From assembly GCF_000025345.1 (NCBI RefSeq), contig NC_013757.1, positions 3,720,001 to 3,784,000 on the forward strand: a stretch of 64,000 nucleotides of DNA. Reading direction: 5' to 3'. Of the stretch, positions 36,812 to 45,175 are shown one piece after another. Every line of letters starts with the position of its first letter. Position 1 is the stretch's first letter. The position numbers and the translations under genes were made by a program. Below the pieces are notes generated by a model. That model made no database searches. It was not told the DNA's origin and saw nothing but the letters and a program-made list of their open reading frames with translations. Source of the stretch: Geodermatophilus obscurus DSM 43160 (lineage in GTDB: Bacteria > Actinomycetota > Actinomycetes > Mycobacteriales > Geodermatophilaceae).

Positions 36812-36850
36812 GGCGGCCCCGACCCCTCCTTGCGTGGGGGGCGGGGCCGT
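36812..36850 (+). terminator. Hairpin terminator after the integrase
   Basis: GGCCCCGACCCCTCC pairs with GGGGGGCGGGGCC around TTGCGT, followed by GTTTCG. It starts about 20 nt after the integrase stop. Confidence 0.7.
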
Positions 36851-36890
36851 TTCGCTGTCTCCGGGGTGAACTTTTTTACCGGCTTTCAGC

Positions 36891-36930
36891 GGCCTGTGGC
36901 GGCCTGTGGCGGCCTGTGGCGGCCTGTGGC
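36891..36930. repeat. Four tandem copies of a 10-bp unit
   Basis: GGCCTGTGGC is repeated four times without change (36891-36930) and flanked by degenerate copies at 36881 and 36931. It lies in a non-coding stretch between the integrase terminator and the first small gene. The 10-bp period equals about one helical turn, so a protein-binding array is possible, for example an excisionase or accessory site. Confidence 0.6.
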
Positions 36931-37036
36931 GGCCTTTCGGAATAAGGGGCCCGATAGGTCTCCGTAGCGCTTGTCGGCCTTTCTGCGGACAATGGATGTA
37001 GCCCGCTCACCAGCACGGATGTGGAGACAACCTCCG

Positions 37037-37225
37037 ATGGAAACCCCCCGCAACGCTCGGCCGACGGCATTCGCCGGACACGTCGGTAGGCGCGTCCACT
37101 CCGCCGAGAGAAGCGTCCAGAAATGGACGTCTACTTATCCGCCAATCCCGCGAGCGGTCCGGGAAAGGCTCGCCGACATGCTCCTCGCCGAGGACCCGGC
37201 CGACCCCACCGAGGTCGGGCAGTGA
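37037..37225 (+). CDS. Small element-borne protein
   Basis: A 62-aa basic protein with a C-terminal helix, PPIPRAVRERLADMLLAEDPADPTE, of a kind often seen at the start of actinophage or element operons. The start is uncertain (in-frame ATG codons at 36992 and 37019 too). The stop overlaps the next GTG start by GTGA, indicating translational coupling and supporting that both genes are real. No known function. Confidence 0.45.
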   Translation: METPRNARPTAFAGHVGRRVHSAERSVQKWTSTYPPIPRAVRERLADMLLAEDPADPTEVGQ

Positions 37226-37392
37226 GCACCGACGACCACCTCGCCGAGCTGTACGCCTCCGGCGCGGTCTACGCCGCCGCGTCCGCCCCGATCAGCCCGG
37301 CCACCGCCCGCGAGGCCCTGACCCTGCTGCGCGCCCAGCGCCTCGATCGGGACCGCCGCCGCCAGGGACGCCGCAACCGAGGGGCCGCGTAA
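37222..37392 (+). CDS. Small element-borne helical protein
   Basis: A 56-aa protein, acidic at the start and very basic at the end (AREALTLLRAQRLDRDRRRQ). It is coupled to the previous gene by a GTGA overlap. The basic C-terminus suggests nucleic acid binding, but the gene is not recognised. It could be an excisionase-like accessory factor by position and size; that is a guess. Confidence 0.45.
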   Translation: MSTDDHLAELYASGAVYAAASAPISPATAREALTLLRAQRLDRDRRRQGRRNRGAA

Positions 37393-37416
37393 TGAACGAG
37401 GACTACTCCGACCGGC

Positions 37417-37566
37417 ATGGCGGTGCTCCGGAACATGCGGGGCGGAGCCGCCGCGGGTGCCGCCGCCGGGCCGACCGGGATGGCCGCCGTCGCCGCCACG
37501 TCCGCCGCCAAGGGCAGCGTCGGCACCCCTCCCCCGCCCGCTCCTGCCGCGAAGGACGCTGCCTGA
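37417..37566 (+). CDS. Possible 49-aa Ala/Gly-rich protein
   Basis: The frame reads MAVLRNMRGGAAAGAAAGP and ends PPPPAPAAKDAA. The low-complexity composition could arise from GC-rich DNA alone. It fills the gap before the HTH gene, and an overlapping frame beginning at 37392 (TAATGA junction) competes with it. Weak evidence. Confidence 0.25.
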   Translation: MAVLRNMRGGAAAGAAAGPTGMAAVAATSAAKGSVGTPPPPAPAAKDAA

Positions 37567-37651
37567 CCATGCACGACAAGCAGAAGCCCCGGGCCGGTCG
37601 GTATCCGGCCCGGGGCTGCACCCCAAGTCTAGGACTAGGCGGGTGGGTTCG

Positions 37652-38578
37652 GTGAGCGTCGCCGCCTCCCGCTGGGTGTTCCGGCACATCGCCGACTACG
37701 GCATCCGCCCCGACGAGGACCGGGCCGACTTCGGGCCATACCGCCTCGCGCTACTGCTCGCCGACTACACGAACCCTAAGGACCCGGGGGAGGGTGCCTG
37801 GCCGTCGCGGGACACGCTGGCCGTCGACCTCAGGACGACGCCCCGGACCGTCACCCGCTGGCTGGCGCGCCTCATTGCCGCCGGGGTAGTCGAGGTCCAC
37901 GAACAGGAGGCTCCGCCGACCGGGAGACGCGGTCGGCGGTCACACCGCTATCTGCTGCCCGGCTTCCTCGCCGCCGAGTTGCTGGACAAGCCGAGCGTGT
38001 CCGTGTCCCGCAACTCCTCAGACTTGGAAGACACGCTACGCGGGAACGTGTCCCGCAACTCCGCCGATTTGCGGGACACGGACGCCAAATTGCGGGACAC
38101 GGACGGGGGAATTGCGAGACACGGACACGCTCACGATGACCCCCGAGGGAGATATCTAGAAGTGAAGGAGGGGAAGGACCCCCTCCCCCCCACTCCTTGG
38201 TTCCCTCGTCAGTGCTCCCAGCACCAGGACGCTGAGAACGACCGGCCGTGCGTCCCGTGCAAGCGAGCCCGCCAAGATCACGACGCCGCGGCCGACGAGA
38301 AGCTGACCCGGCAGCAGGTCGAGGACATCCTCGGGGTCGACTACTGGCAGCCTCCGCCCCCGCCCGCCAACATCTGGGATGACGACCGCGCCAGCCAGGC
38401 GTGGGCTCGTGAGCAGGTCGAGGCTCACCGCGCCGACCGGATGCGGCAGGCCAAGCTCCGCCTCAGCAAGAGCGAGACGGGGGGGCCAGCCGTGGATGTG
38501 ACCCGACTCCCGGCCCCCGCATCGACCGGCGGCCGGGAACAAACCCCACCCCCTCCCCACTCCTCCGTAACTGCGTAG
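37652..38578 (+). CDS. Winged-helix replication-initiator-like protein
   Basis: A 308-aa element protein. The N-terminal domain (about 1-100) has the layout of Rep/phage-initiator helix-turn-helix domains: FGPYRLALLLADYTN, then WPSRDTLAVDLRTTPRTVTRWLARLI and AAGVVEVHE. A linker (about 115-160) is encoded by DNA carrying five iteron-like sites. The C-terminal half has a CSQHQDAENDRPCVPCKRAR segment with possible zinc cysteines and a charged tail. An initiator gene that contains its own origin resembles gene O of phage lambda. No polymerase or helicase domain is seen. The start could also be GTG 37643. Confidence 0.65.
   Translation: MSVAASRWVFRHIADYGIRPDEDRADFGPYRLALLLADYTNPKDPGEGAWPSRDTLAVDLRTTPRTVTRWLARLIAAGVVEVHEQEAPPTGRRGRRSHRYLLPGFLAAELLDKPSVSVSRNSSDLEDTLRGNVSRNSADLRDTDAKLRDTDGGIARHGHAHDDPRGRYLEVKEGKDPLPPTPWFPRQCSQHQDAENDRPCVPCKRARQDHDAAADEKLTRQQVEDILGVDYWQPPPPPANIWDDDRASQAWAREQVEAHRADRMRQAKLRLSKSETGGPAVDVTRLPAPASTGGREQTPPPPHSSVTA
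37993..38132. other. Putative replication origin: five iteron-like sites inside the initiator gene
   Basis: The motif TTGCGGGACAC (or its complement) occurs at 38003-38013, 38048-38058, 38069-38079, 38090-38100 and, with one mismatch, 38112-38122. The last three are spaced 21 and 22 bp, two helical turns. The outer copies extend to a 21-bp inverted repeat (37993-38013 and 38112-38132). Copies lie on both strands and in different reading frames, so the repetition is selected in DNA, not in protein. Interpreted as an origin by analogy with initiator genes that hold their own iterons. Confidence 0.55.
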
Positions 38579-38770
38579 TTGTCTCCCGCGCCCAGGCACC
38601 CGCGGGACACGGGGACGCCGGTGGGGGACGGCTCCGGGCTCTCCGCCTGCCGTCCCCGGCCGCCGCCGACCCCACGAATGCCCGATACCGGTCTAGGGCG
38701 GCTGGTGATGGAGAGCAAGGAGCCGGACCGGTGGCGTGCCCGGCGCACGTCAGGAGGGGGAGACCGCCCC

Positions 38771-39167
38771 ATGACGGTTCCCGGTCAACTCCCGATGTGG
38801 GACGACCTAGCTGCTGCGGTGCGGGGGGAGGTCCGGCCCTACGGGACGGTGTCAATGCCAGGCCTGCTGCCGCCGGTGCTGCCACCGGGTGTGGCCCTCA
38901 ACCCGGGTGTCGGGGACGGGGGCCCGGCGACCCTGCTGTACCGCGCGTACTGCCGGTGCGGGGTCCTCGCCTACGTCGGGGTCACCAACAACCTCCTGTC
39001 GCGGATCGGCGGGCACGCCGCCTCCCCCAGCTACCGGTGGGTGTGCCGGGTGGCCCGGTGGGAGTGAGAGGTCTACCCGACCCGCCGCGCCGCGCTGGCC
39101 GCCGAGCGGCAGGCGATCCGCACCGAGCGGCCGATGCACAACCTCGTGCACGCCGTCGAGCGGGTGA
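38771..39167 (+). pseudogene. GIY-YIG nuclease interrupted by a nonsense codon
   Basis: The domain is recognisable from LLYRAYCRCGVLAYVGVTNN (the GIY-YIG-like strand pair) and LLSRIGGHAASPSYRWVCRVARWE. A TGA at 39065-39067 stops the frame, yet the same frame goes on as EVYPTRRAALAAERQAIRTE and RPMHNLVHAVER, which is the expected continuation of the family. One substitution explains the break. The N-terminal 60 residues are not family-like. In phages such proteins are homing or repair nucleases. Probably inactive. Confidence 0.6.
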
Positions 39168-39239
39168 CCACCCCCGGTGCCGGTGCCCGCAGCCCGAGGA
39201 GACACCCCCGGGGGGAGTCCCCGGGGACGATGGGGTGCC

Positions 39240-39896
39240 ATGACCGAGCCGACGCCCGACTCCCCAGCCGAGCCCCCCGCCGACGAGGGGCCACCGACGG
39301 TCATCACCCGCTGGGCCACCACCGCCGACGTGCCCCCCGCCGCGTGGGCCGCGATGTCCTCCGACATGCGGGACGTCCTGGCCGTGACCGCCGCGGGCGG
39401 GGCGACGGTGACCCATCCGGACGACCCGGCCGGGCCGCCGCTGTTCACCCCGGCCACCATCGCGTTCCGGGTGACCACCCCGGACGGGCCGCCGCTGACG
39501 GTAGAGGTCAAGCGCGCCGCGGGCTCCGGGCGGGTGGAGACGTCGGCGACCCGCACGACCGGCCTGGTCCACCTGACGATGACGAGAGCGGCTCAGCATT
39601 GGGGTGCCCTGGTGCGGACCGACTCCGGCGCGGACACCCGCGCCCGGGCATTCGCGGACGCCCTCGGCGAGACGCTGTTCGGGGCTGCGGATCGGGCCGT
39701 CGGCGGCGGCATCCCCCTCCCCCCGGTGGAGACCGCCCGGGGGATCACCCGCGCCGCCTACGAGCGCGCCGCAGCAGATGCCCCCCCGGGGGGAGACGTC
39801 GTCGGCTATCTGAACGCGGCCATCGCCGAGCTGACCGAGGAGCGGGACGGCCGGGCCCTGGCCGCCGCCGCGCTCCCCCCGCCTGACCGCCGCTGA
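39240..39896 (+). CDS. Element-borne hypothetical protein
   Basis: A 218-aa protein, not recognised. The N-terminus is Pro/Glu-rich; the middle (AFRVTTPDGPPLTVEVKRAA ... LVHLTMTRAAQHWGALVRT) has a beta-rich pattern; the C-terminus is helical (GDVVGYLNAAIAELTEERDGR). Codon use is regular, and an ATG follows GATGGGG. It lies just downstream of the GIY-YIG remnant. It could be a phage regulatory or structural accessory protein; nothing decides. Confidence 0.5.
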   Translation: MTEPTPDSPAEPPADEGPPTVITRWATTADVPPAAWAAMSSDMRDVLAVTAAGGATVTHPDDPAGPPLFTPATIAFRVTTPDGPPLTVEVKRAAGSGRVETSATRTTGLVHLTMTRAAQHWGALVRTDSGADTRARAFADALGETLFGAADRAVGGGIPLPPVETARGITRAAYERAAADAPPGGDVVGYLNAAIAELTEERDGRALAAAALPPPDRR

Positions 39897-41216
39897 CGAG
39901 GACACCCCGCCCTGCCTCATCCCGTCGGTGCCCGCTTGTGCCCGACCCCGGACCCCCTGGACGTGGACACCCCCCGGAGGAGAGCTCCACCCCCAGGTCA
40001 CGACCCCCTCAGCGCCCCCGTACCGACAGCCCTAGCCCGGAGACGCCAGGCCCCCAGCGTTCGGCCGGTGCGCGTCGACTGGTGGCACGCACGGTCCGCG
40101 CTGGCTCCCGAGCACGAGGGGACCGGCACGGGGTCGACCCCCTGAGTTGCCGTGTGCCGCCTCCGATGAGGGGCCGCGGTCTCCTCGACTCCAGCACGTT
40201 CGGCTCAGGCCGTCCTGCGGCAACTGACGGGGTCGATCTCACGAGGACCACCAGCACGAGGGACACCACCAGCGCGAGAGGCACGAGGACAGCGGGCACG
40301 ACGGCATCGGCACGACGACATCGGGACAGCGTGGTCACGACGACGGCATCGGCCAGCGTGGACAACAGGACGTGGACAGCAGGACGTCGACAGCACCACG
40401 GCATCCGCACCGCATGGGCAGCAGAGCAGAGACACGGCGAGCAGGGAGGCAGGGCAGCAGGGAGGCAGGGCAAGGCAGGGCAAGGCAGGGCCAGCACGAG
40501 GCAGCGGACACGGCTACACCTCACGAGCACGAGCAGATGAGCGCGAGCCATCGAACAGCACGAGCAACCATGATCGACAACGCCCGAGTACGAAGATCAC
40601 ATGAGCAACGCGTGAGCTGACGCGTGATTACGTGACCTGCGATGACGCGTGCATCGTGAGCAGCGTGAGCTAGAGCCAGCACACGACGACAGCACGAGCA
40701 GCGAGACCGACAGCGCCGAGCACGGCGACGACAGGGTCAGCACGACGGGCACGAGCACGGGCACGGGCACGACGGGCACCGCACCACCCACCGACCGGAT
40801 CCGGAGGCGATCCGGCACCGTCTCCGCGCCACCTCCGCAGGCGGTGAGGGTCCACTCGTGGATCGCCCGTGCTGGTGGATCATGGGCATGTCGTCTCGCT
40901 CGGCGGTGAGCGCCCCGGGCCGCACTGGAGCGCCACGCCTCCTGCACACCGCAGGGCGAGGCGACGCACTACGCCTGAGCCATCGAGGGAGCCGCGGAGA
41001 CCATCGGCCGAGCTACGATTTACTCAGACAGTAAGCGAATAACTGCGCAGGGTAGGGGGCTTTGCGATCCCCTCTCCGTCGGCGCTGGCGACCCCCGGCC
41101 GGTAGTCGTATCCCTCCCCACCGGACGCTAGGAAGGGGGGAGAGGTGTCTACGATGGGTGTAACCGCAGGTCAGCCGCGCATTATCGGCTCTGACTGGTA
41201 GCCGAACGGAGGCACC
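39897..41216. other. Long non-coding, T-poor low-complexity region
   Basis: About 1.3 kb without a credible gene. From about 40,240 to 40,530 the plus strand is almost devoid of T and consists of degenerate CACGAG, GACAGC and GGCAGGG units, including tandem CAAGGCAGGG at 40471-40490. At 40611-40675 CGTGA occurs five times within about 65 bp. The long opposite-strand open frame here is an artefact of this composition. The segment from 40,960 has a more normal composition and leads to the small-gene operon at 41217. Confidence 0.55.
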
Positions 41217-41519
41217 GTGGCGCGTAAGCCGGACACCCCGTGCGCCGGAGGCTGTGGACGTCTCCTCTGGGGCACGTCCACGTCGCTGCCCCCGGGGGAG
41301 CGGGTGTGCCAGCGGTGCCGCCGGGCCCGGAAGAATGCGGAGCCGGACGAGGCCCGGCCGGAGGCGTGCGGCTACTGCGCCGAGCCGTTCACGTCCAAGC
41401 GGCGGGGTGTCGGGTTGTGGTCGTGGTGCTGCTCCCGGACGTGCGCGCGGCGTCTGCGGATCGCCGAGGGTGACGACCCGTTCATGGTCGCCGCCGCCCT
41501 GCGGAGGGAGACCCGGTGA
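41217..41519 (+). CDS. Phage-type zinc-finger protein
   Basis: A 100-aa protein with three cysteine pairs: CAGGCGRLLW, CQRCRRARKN, and CGYCAEPFTSKRRG ... CCSRTCARRLR. The third unit is of the kind found at the N-terminus of phage HNH-like or zinc-ribbon proteins. The GTG at 41217 has GGAGG at 5 nt. It starts a set of four overlapping or closely spaced small genes upstream of the capsid gene. Likely DNA or RNA contact; function unknown. Confidence 0.65.
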   Translation: MARKPDTPCAGGCGRLLWGTSTSLPPGERVCQRCRRARKNAEPDEARPEACGYCAEPFTSKRRGVGLWSWCCSRTCARRLRIAEGDDPFMVAAALRRETR

Positions 41520-41764
41520 GCCCCGAAGACGAACCGATCACCCCCGAGGACATCACCCGCGGGGAGCTGGACGCGATCTCCGCGGAGCTACGCGGTGCAC
41601 GGCGGGAGCTGGACGCCGCCCTCGTCGTCGCCAGCTTCTACGTCCGGTCTCACGCGGAGAGCTGCCCGGCGGCGTCCGCGCTGACCGACCGAATCGCCGC
41701 CGCCTACGACAGGTTGGCGCTGGCCAACATCGCCGCGACGACCGCGGTCGACGGCCATGGATGA
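41516..41764 (+). CDS. Small phage-type helical protein
   Basis: An 82-aa helical protein (DAISAELRGARRELDAALVVAS, then DRIAAAYDRLALANIAATTA). It overlaps the preceding gene by GTGA and the next one by 8 nt, so it is part of a translationally coupled set. Not recognised; the coiled-coil character would suit a small structural or regulatory phage protein. Confidence 0.55.
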   Translation: MSPEDEPITPEDITRGELDAISAELRGARRELDAALVVASFYVRSHAESCPAASALTDRIAAAYDRLALANIAATTAVDGHG

Positions 41765-42008
41765 GGCCGCCGCCGCGCTGCTGACCGCCGCGCTGGGCCG
41801 CCGGATCGTGCCCGCCGACGTCCAGCACACCCACGGGTCATGGGTCCTGCTGCTGCCGGAGCACCCCCGCGACCCCGCCTGCCAGGTGCTCCCCGCGCAC
41901 GGCCGCCGCTATCAGGTGCACCCCGACGGGGCGGTGTACGACGTGGCCGCCGCTGTGTGGTGGCGGGACGGGCGACGCATCCCCCAAGGCCAGACCCGCA
42001 CCGCGTAG
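41757..42008 (+). CDS. Small phage-type protein, paralogue 1
   Basis: An 83-aa protein. It shares its layout with the product of 42038-42286: an MDE...AALGRRIVPADVQHT start matching MDE...AAIGRKIDPAEVEHV, a WVLLLP/FVILRP strand and a WWRDGR/WWRNGR end. The two arose by tandem duplication and diverged. The start overlaps the previous gene. No known domain. Confidence 0.55.
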   Translation: MDEAAAALLTAALGRRIVPADVQHTHGSWVLLLPEHPRDPACQVLPAHGRRYQVHPDGAVYDVAAAVWWRDGRRIPQGQTRTA

Positions 42009-42037
42009 CCGCGGGTACTGCGAATCGAGGAGACCCC

Positions 42038-42286
42038 ATGGATGAGACGACCGCCGCCGCCCGCCTGTCCGCCGCCATCGGCCGCAAGATCGACCCCGCC
42101 GAGGTGGAGCACGTCGAGGGCGCGTTTGTGATCTTGCGGCCGTTGCCGAGGCGTATCTACCAGCTCCACGCCGGGAACGTGGCCTATGAGGGGGACGCGG
42201 CGATGTGGTGGCGCAACGGCCGCCCGTGGGAACGCGCCGGGGACGAACGGAACACTCCCCGCCCCCTGGAGCTGGGGGCGGAGTAG
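42038..42286 (+). CDS. Small phage-type protein, paralogue 2
   Basis: An 82-aa paralogue of the preceding gene product (see there for the shared motifs). It has its own strong ribosome binding site (GAGGAG at 6 nt), unlike its overlapping neighbour, so it can be translated independently. It ends 20 nt before the putative promoter of the capsid gene. Confidence 0.6.
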   Translation: MDETTAAARLSAAIGRKIDPAEVEHVEGAFVILRPLPRRIYQLHAGNVAYEGDAAMWWRNGRPWERAGDERNTPRPLELGAE

Positions 42287-42303
42287 TCGTCGCACCCAGC
42301 GGG

Positions 42304-42309
42304 TATACT
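42304..42309 (+). promoter_or_regulatory. Possible -10 box of the capsid gene promoter
   Basis: TATACT stands out in a GC-rich context about 170 nt before the capsid ATG. No clear -35 box is seen. The leader between contains a GGCCCGCTAGAGGACCGGG hairpin-like stretch and two similar CATAGACGCC / CATAGAACGCC words. Confidence 0.35.
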
Positions 42310-42481
42310 CCTGCGGTCGGCATAGACGCCCCGGCCCGCTAGAGGACCGGGTGGCCTCGCCGCCCGACACCCGCAACACCTCGCGTTCGCCATAGAACGC
42401 CCGCCGCCCCGAGATCGAGGCGCGGTCACCGCCGTAGCACCCCCATGCGTGGGTCCGGCGCGTTTCTAAGGCGAACCCCCG

Positions 42482-43717
42482 ATGCACGTCGCCATCACCA
42501 CTCCCGAGCACGCCCGCCAGGCTTTGGACCGGGCCGACCAGCTCGCCTCCGCCGCCCGCAAGTCCGGGCGACCCCTCACCGATGCCGAGCACGCCGAAGT
42601 GCGTGACCTCCTCGCCGGTGTCCAGCAGCACAGGGACGAAACCGAGATGCGGGACCGCATCGAGGGCATGCGGCGACCCGGTGCAAAGGCCGTGTACGGC
42701 TCCCGGAGCACCGGCGGCACCGCCGGTGAGGCGTTCACCAGCAGCACCGCTTTCCAGTCGCTGCAGATGGCGTTCAAGTCCGGCGCGCTCACCGGCCGGT
42801 GGACCTCCGGCCCCGTCGAGGTGCCGGACTACTTCACCGGCCGCAAGGCCACCCTCCTCACCGGCGACTTCCCGTTCGAGCCGGACGTGCGCCCCGGCAT
42901 CCAGCCGATCCTCCAGCGCCCGATCGTGGTCACCGACCTGTTCGCGCCGGGCACCACCGACTCCGCCCTGGTCCGGTACGTCGAGGAGACCCTGTTCACC
43001 AACGGCGCTACCACCGTCGGCGAGGGCGGGCTCAAGCCCGAGAGTGCGCTCGCGTTCGACTCCGTGGACGAGCCCGTGAGAAAGATTGCGCACCACCTGC
43101 CGGTGAGCGACGAAATGCTCGAAGATTCGAGCCAGATGAGGTCATATATCGATTCTCGTCTGCGGCTCGGTGTGCAACTGGTCGAGGAGACCCAGCTCCT
43201 CTCCGGTGACGGCACCGGCACCAACCTCCGCGGCCTACTCAACCGCACCGGCCTGCAGAACCTCACCCTGACCGCCCCGACGACGGGGACGAACCCGTCC
43301 ATCGCCGAGACGCTGTACCAGGCGATCACGAACGTCCGCGTCAACGCCCTCGTCGAACCCGACGGCGTCGTCATGCACCCGTCCGACTACGCCGCCCTGC
43401 GGCTGGCCAAGGACTCCGGTGGGGAGTTCAACGCCGGAGGCCCGTTCGGCGCGCTCGCCGGGACCACCGTGTGGGGCCTGCCCGTGGCCCTGTCCATGGC
43501 GCTGCCGGTCAACACCGCGATCGTGGGCGCGTTCCGCTCCCAGGCTCAGGTGTTCCGCCGCAGCGGGCTCGTCGTGGAGGCAAGCAACTCGCACGCTGAC
43601 TACTGGACGCACAACCTGACTTCCATCCGCGCTGAGCTGAGAGTTGCGCTGGCGGTGTTCAGGCCGTCGGCGTTCGTGCGGTTGGCCGGACTCCAGCACG
43701 CAGGCGTCAGCGCCTGA
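42482..43717 (+). CDS. HK97-family phage major capsid protein
   Basis: A 411-aa capsid subunit. The N-terminal 110 residues form a helical, charged delta-like region (LDRADQLASAARKSGR ... QQHRDETEMRDRIEGM), followed by the HK97 core: YVEETLFTNGATTVGEGG, KIAHHLPVSDEMLEDSSQMRS, LGVQLVEETQLLSGDGTGTN, MHPSDYAALRLAKDSGGEF and the final FRPSAFVRL. It is full length and intact. No protease, portal, terminase or tail genes are near, so assembly would depend on a helper phage or the gene serves another use. The delta-like region suggests a scaffold fused to the subunit. Confidence 0.92.
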   Translation: MHVAITTPEHARQALDRADQLASAARKSGRPLTDAEHAEVRDLLAGVQQHRDETEMRDRIEGMRRPGAKAVYGSRSTGGTAGEAFTSSTAFQSLQMAFKSGALTGRWTSGPVEVPDYFTGRKATLLTGDFPFEPDVRPGIQPILQRPIVVTDLFAPGTTDSALVRYVEETLFTNGATTVGEGGLKPESALAFDSVDEPVRKIAHHLPVSDEMLEDSSQMRSYIDSRLRLGVQLVEETQLLSGDGTGTNLRGLLNRTGLQNLTLTAPTTGTNPSIAETLYQAITNVRVNALVEPDGVVMHPSDYAALRLAKDSGGEFNAGGPFGALAGTTVWGLPVALSMALPVNTAIVGAFRSQAQVFRRSGLVVEASNSHADYWTHNLTSIRAELRVALAVFRPSAFVRLAGLQHAGVSA

Positions 43718-44518
43718 CCCCACAGGCCGATCCTCCGCCCGCGTGTTCGGCGACTCCGCGGGTGAAGGGCCGCACCAACCGGGGCGTCAAAGTCACCGGC
43801 CCACTTGGTCATGCGGGTGGGACCCGGATCCATGGCCGGTGAGGGGCGTCTCCTATGCGCCCCGCAGACCCGACCAGCGCCCCGGTCACAGCTCCCGGCC
43901 GGTGGCGTCCTCGCCAGGCCCGCCACCGGCCGGGAGTCGACCACCAGGAAAGGACCCCGACGTGGGTGACGCACAGGCCCCGGTGATCTTCGCGCCGCGG
44001 AGACGCCTCAACACCGGATCGGCGATCTCCGGACGCAGGTAGCGCACCTGCACCGGGAGCTTGACCTCATCGCCCTCGGCTTGCGCTCCGTCGCCGCCGG
44101 GCTGGACGAGCTGGCCGCCGAGCACGACGAGCAGGAGCAGTAGCCGTGGCCTCCTCCGCCGCCGGTGCCACCGGGCTCGTGCCCGCCGCTGAGGTTGGTC
44201 GTGGTCCGGCTCCCGGGTACAGACCCGATTAGTACCGCGGCCGCCAACCTTCGCCCTGAGCGGCCCACTCAGGGACACGCAGCCCCGTCGGCTTGGCGGC
44301 TGACACCCTCGGATCGACCGCTCGGCGGGATGGTGATCGTGGTCGTCCTGGCAACATATGCCATCCCGAAGGGGGGAGCTTGTACGAATCGATTCGTGAC
44401 CTGACGAGGTCCTGTTTCTAGTCTTACGAAGACATCTAGCCGGGCCGCGGATGATCCGTTGGGCAGCGGGCTCTCAAGATCAATTCGCGCCACTCAAGTC
44501 ATCGACGGGGGATCCTCC
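43718..44518. other. Gap after the capsid gene with gene debris
   Basis: About 800 bases without a sound gene. A 26-codon frame from GTG 43962, with AGGAAAGGA upstream, ends at 44042. An overlapping frame without a start codon then reads HLHRELDLIALGLRSVAAGL and DELAAEHDEQEQ, a plausible coiled coil, so a small frameshifted gene may lie here. A dispersed 50-bp repeat copy is at 44229-44279. Confidence 0.4.
44229..44279 (+). repeat. Element-specific dispersed repeat 1, copy A
   Basis: Contains AGTACCGCGG, AACCTTCGCCCTGAGCGGCC and CAGGGACAC in that order. The same order of words occurs at 49333-49385 and, inverted, at 50157-50209. Non-coding in all three places. Confidence 0.6.
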
Positions 44519-45160
44519 ATGTCACAGCCCACTCCGCCTGCGCCTCCGCAGTTCGCAGATCCCAAGAGCGCGAAGGCCCAGGCGAAGGCCGAGAAGGCGT
44601 ATCGCAAGGCCAGCCGCCCCTTCTTCAAGAAGAAGCGCTTCATCCTTCTCGCGGTCATCGCCCTCATCCTCATCATCGCCATCGCCCAGGGCGGCGATGA
44701 CGACAGCGGCTCGTCCTCGACTTCGTCCGGCGGCGGTTCCTCGTCCGGCGATATCGCCAAGGCCGTGGGCCTGAACCAGGCCGTTCAGGACGGCAAGTTC
44801 GAGTTCACCGTCACCGGCGTGGACTGCTCCAAGAACACTCTCGGAGCCGACCCCGTTTCCACCCAGGCGGCCGGCGTCTTCTGTCTGGTGAACGTGAACG
44901 TGGCGAACATCGGGGACGAGGCCCAGACCCTCGACTCCACCAGCCAGTACGGCTACGACGCTGCAGGCAAGAAGTTCTCTACGGACACCGAGGCCGCGTT
45001 CTACCTGGAGAACGGCGGCGACACGCTGTTCGAGCAGTTGAACCCCGGTACGTCCGTGGACGGTGTGCTTGTCTTCGACGTGCCTGCCGAAACGCAGCTG
45101 ACCAAGCTGGAGCTGCACGATTCGCCGTTTTCCGGGGGCGTGACGGTCAACCTCGGCTGA
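44519..45160 (+). CDS. Membrane-anchored DUF4352-type protein
   Basis: A 213-aa protein. A short basic cytoplasmic part is followed by one transmembrane helix (FILLAVIALILIIAIA, about 41-57), a Ser/Gly linker and an extracellular Ig-like domain with the DUF4352 pattern: KFEFTVTGVDCSKN, FCLVNVNVANIGDEAQTL, FEQLNPGTSVDGVLVFDVP. Such proteins are frequent on actinobacterial prophages and elements. A role at the cell surface, for example exclusion of other phages, is possible but unproven. A strong terminator follows. A second protein of similar build is next. Confidence 0.8.
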   Translation: MSQPTPPAPPQFADPKSAKAQAKAEKAYRKASRPFFKKKRFILLAVIALILIIAIAQGGDDDSGSSSTSSGGGSSSGDIAKAVGLNQAVQDGKFEFTVTGVDCSKNTLGADPVSTQAAGVFCLVNVNVANIGDEAQTLDSTSQYGYDAAGKKFSTDTEAAFYLENGGDTLFEQLNPGTSVDGVLVFDVPAETQLTKLELHDSPFSGGVTVNLG

Positions 45161-45175
45161 TAGCTCGAACGACGT

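Noticed and set aside
40009-40551. Hydrophobic minus-strand frame that looks like a membrane protein
   Set aside because: The Leu/Val/Cys richness is produced by the T-poor, repeat-like DNA. No start signal and no homology.
43962-44042. 26-codon ORF with a good ribosome binding site after the capsid gene
   Set aside because: Too short and apparently frameshifted relative to the following coiled-coil-like frame; noted as debris, not called as a gene.
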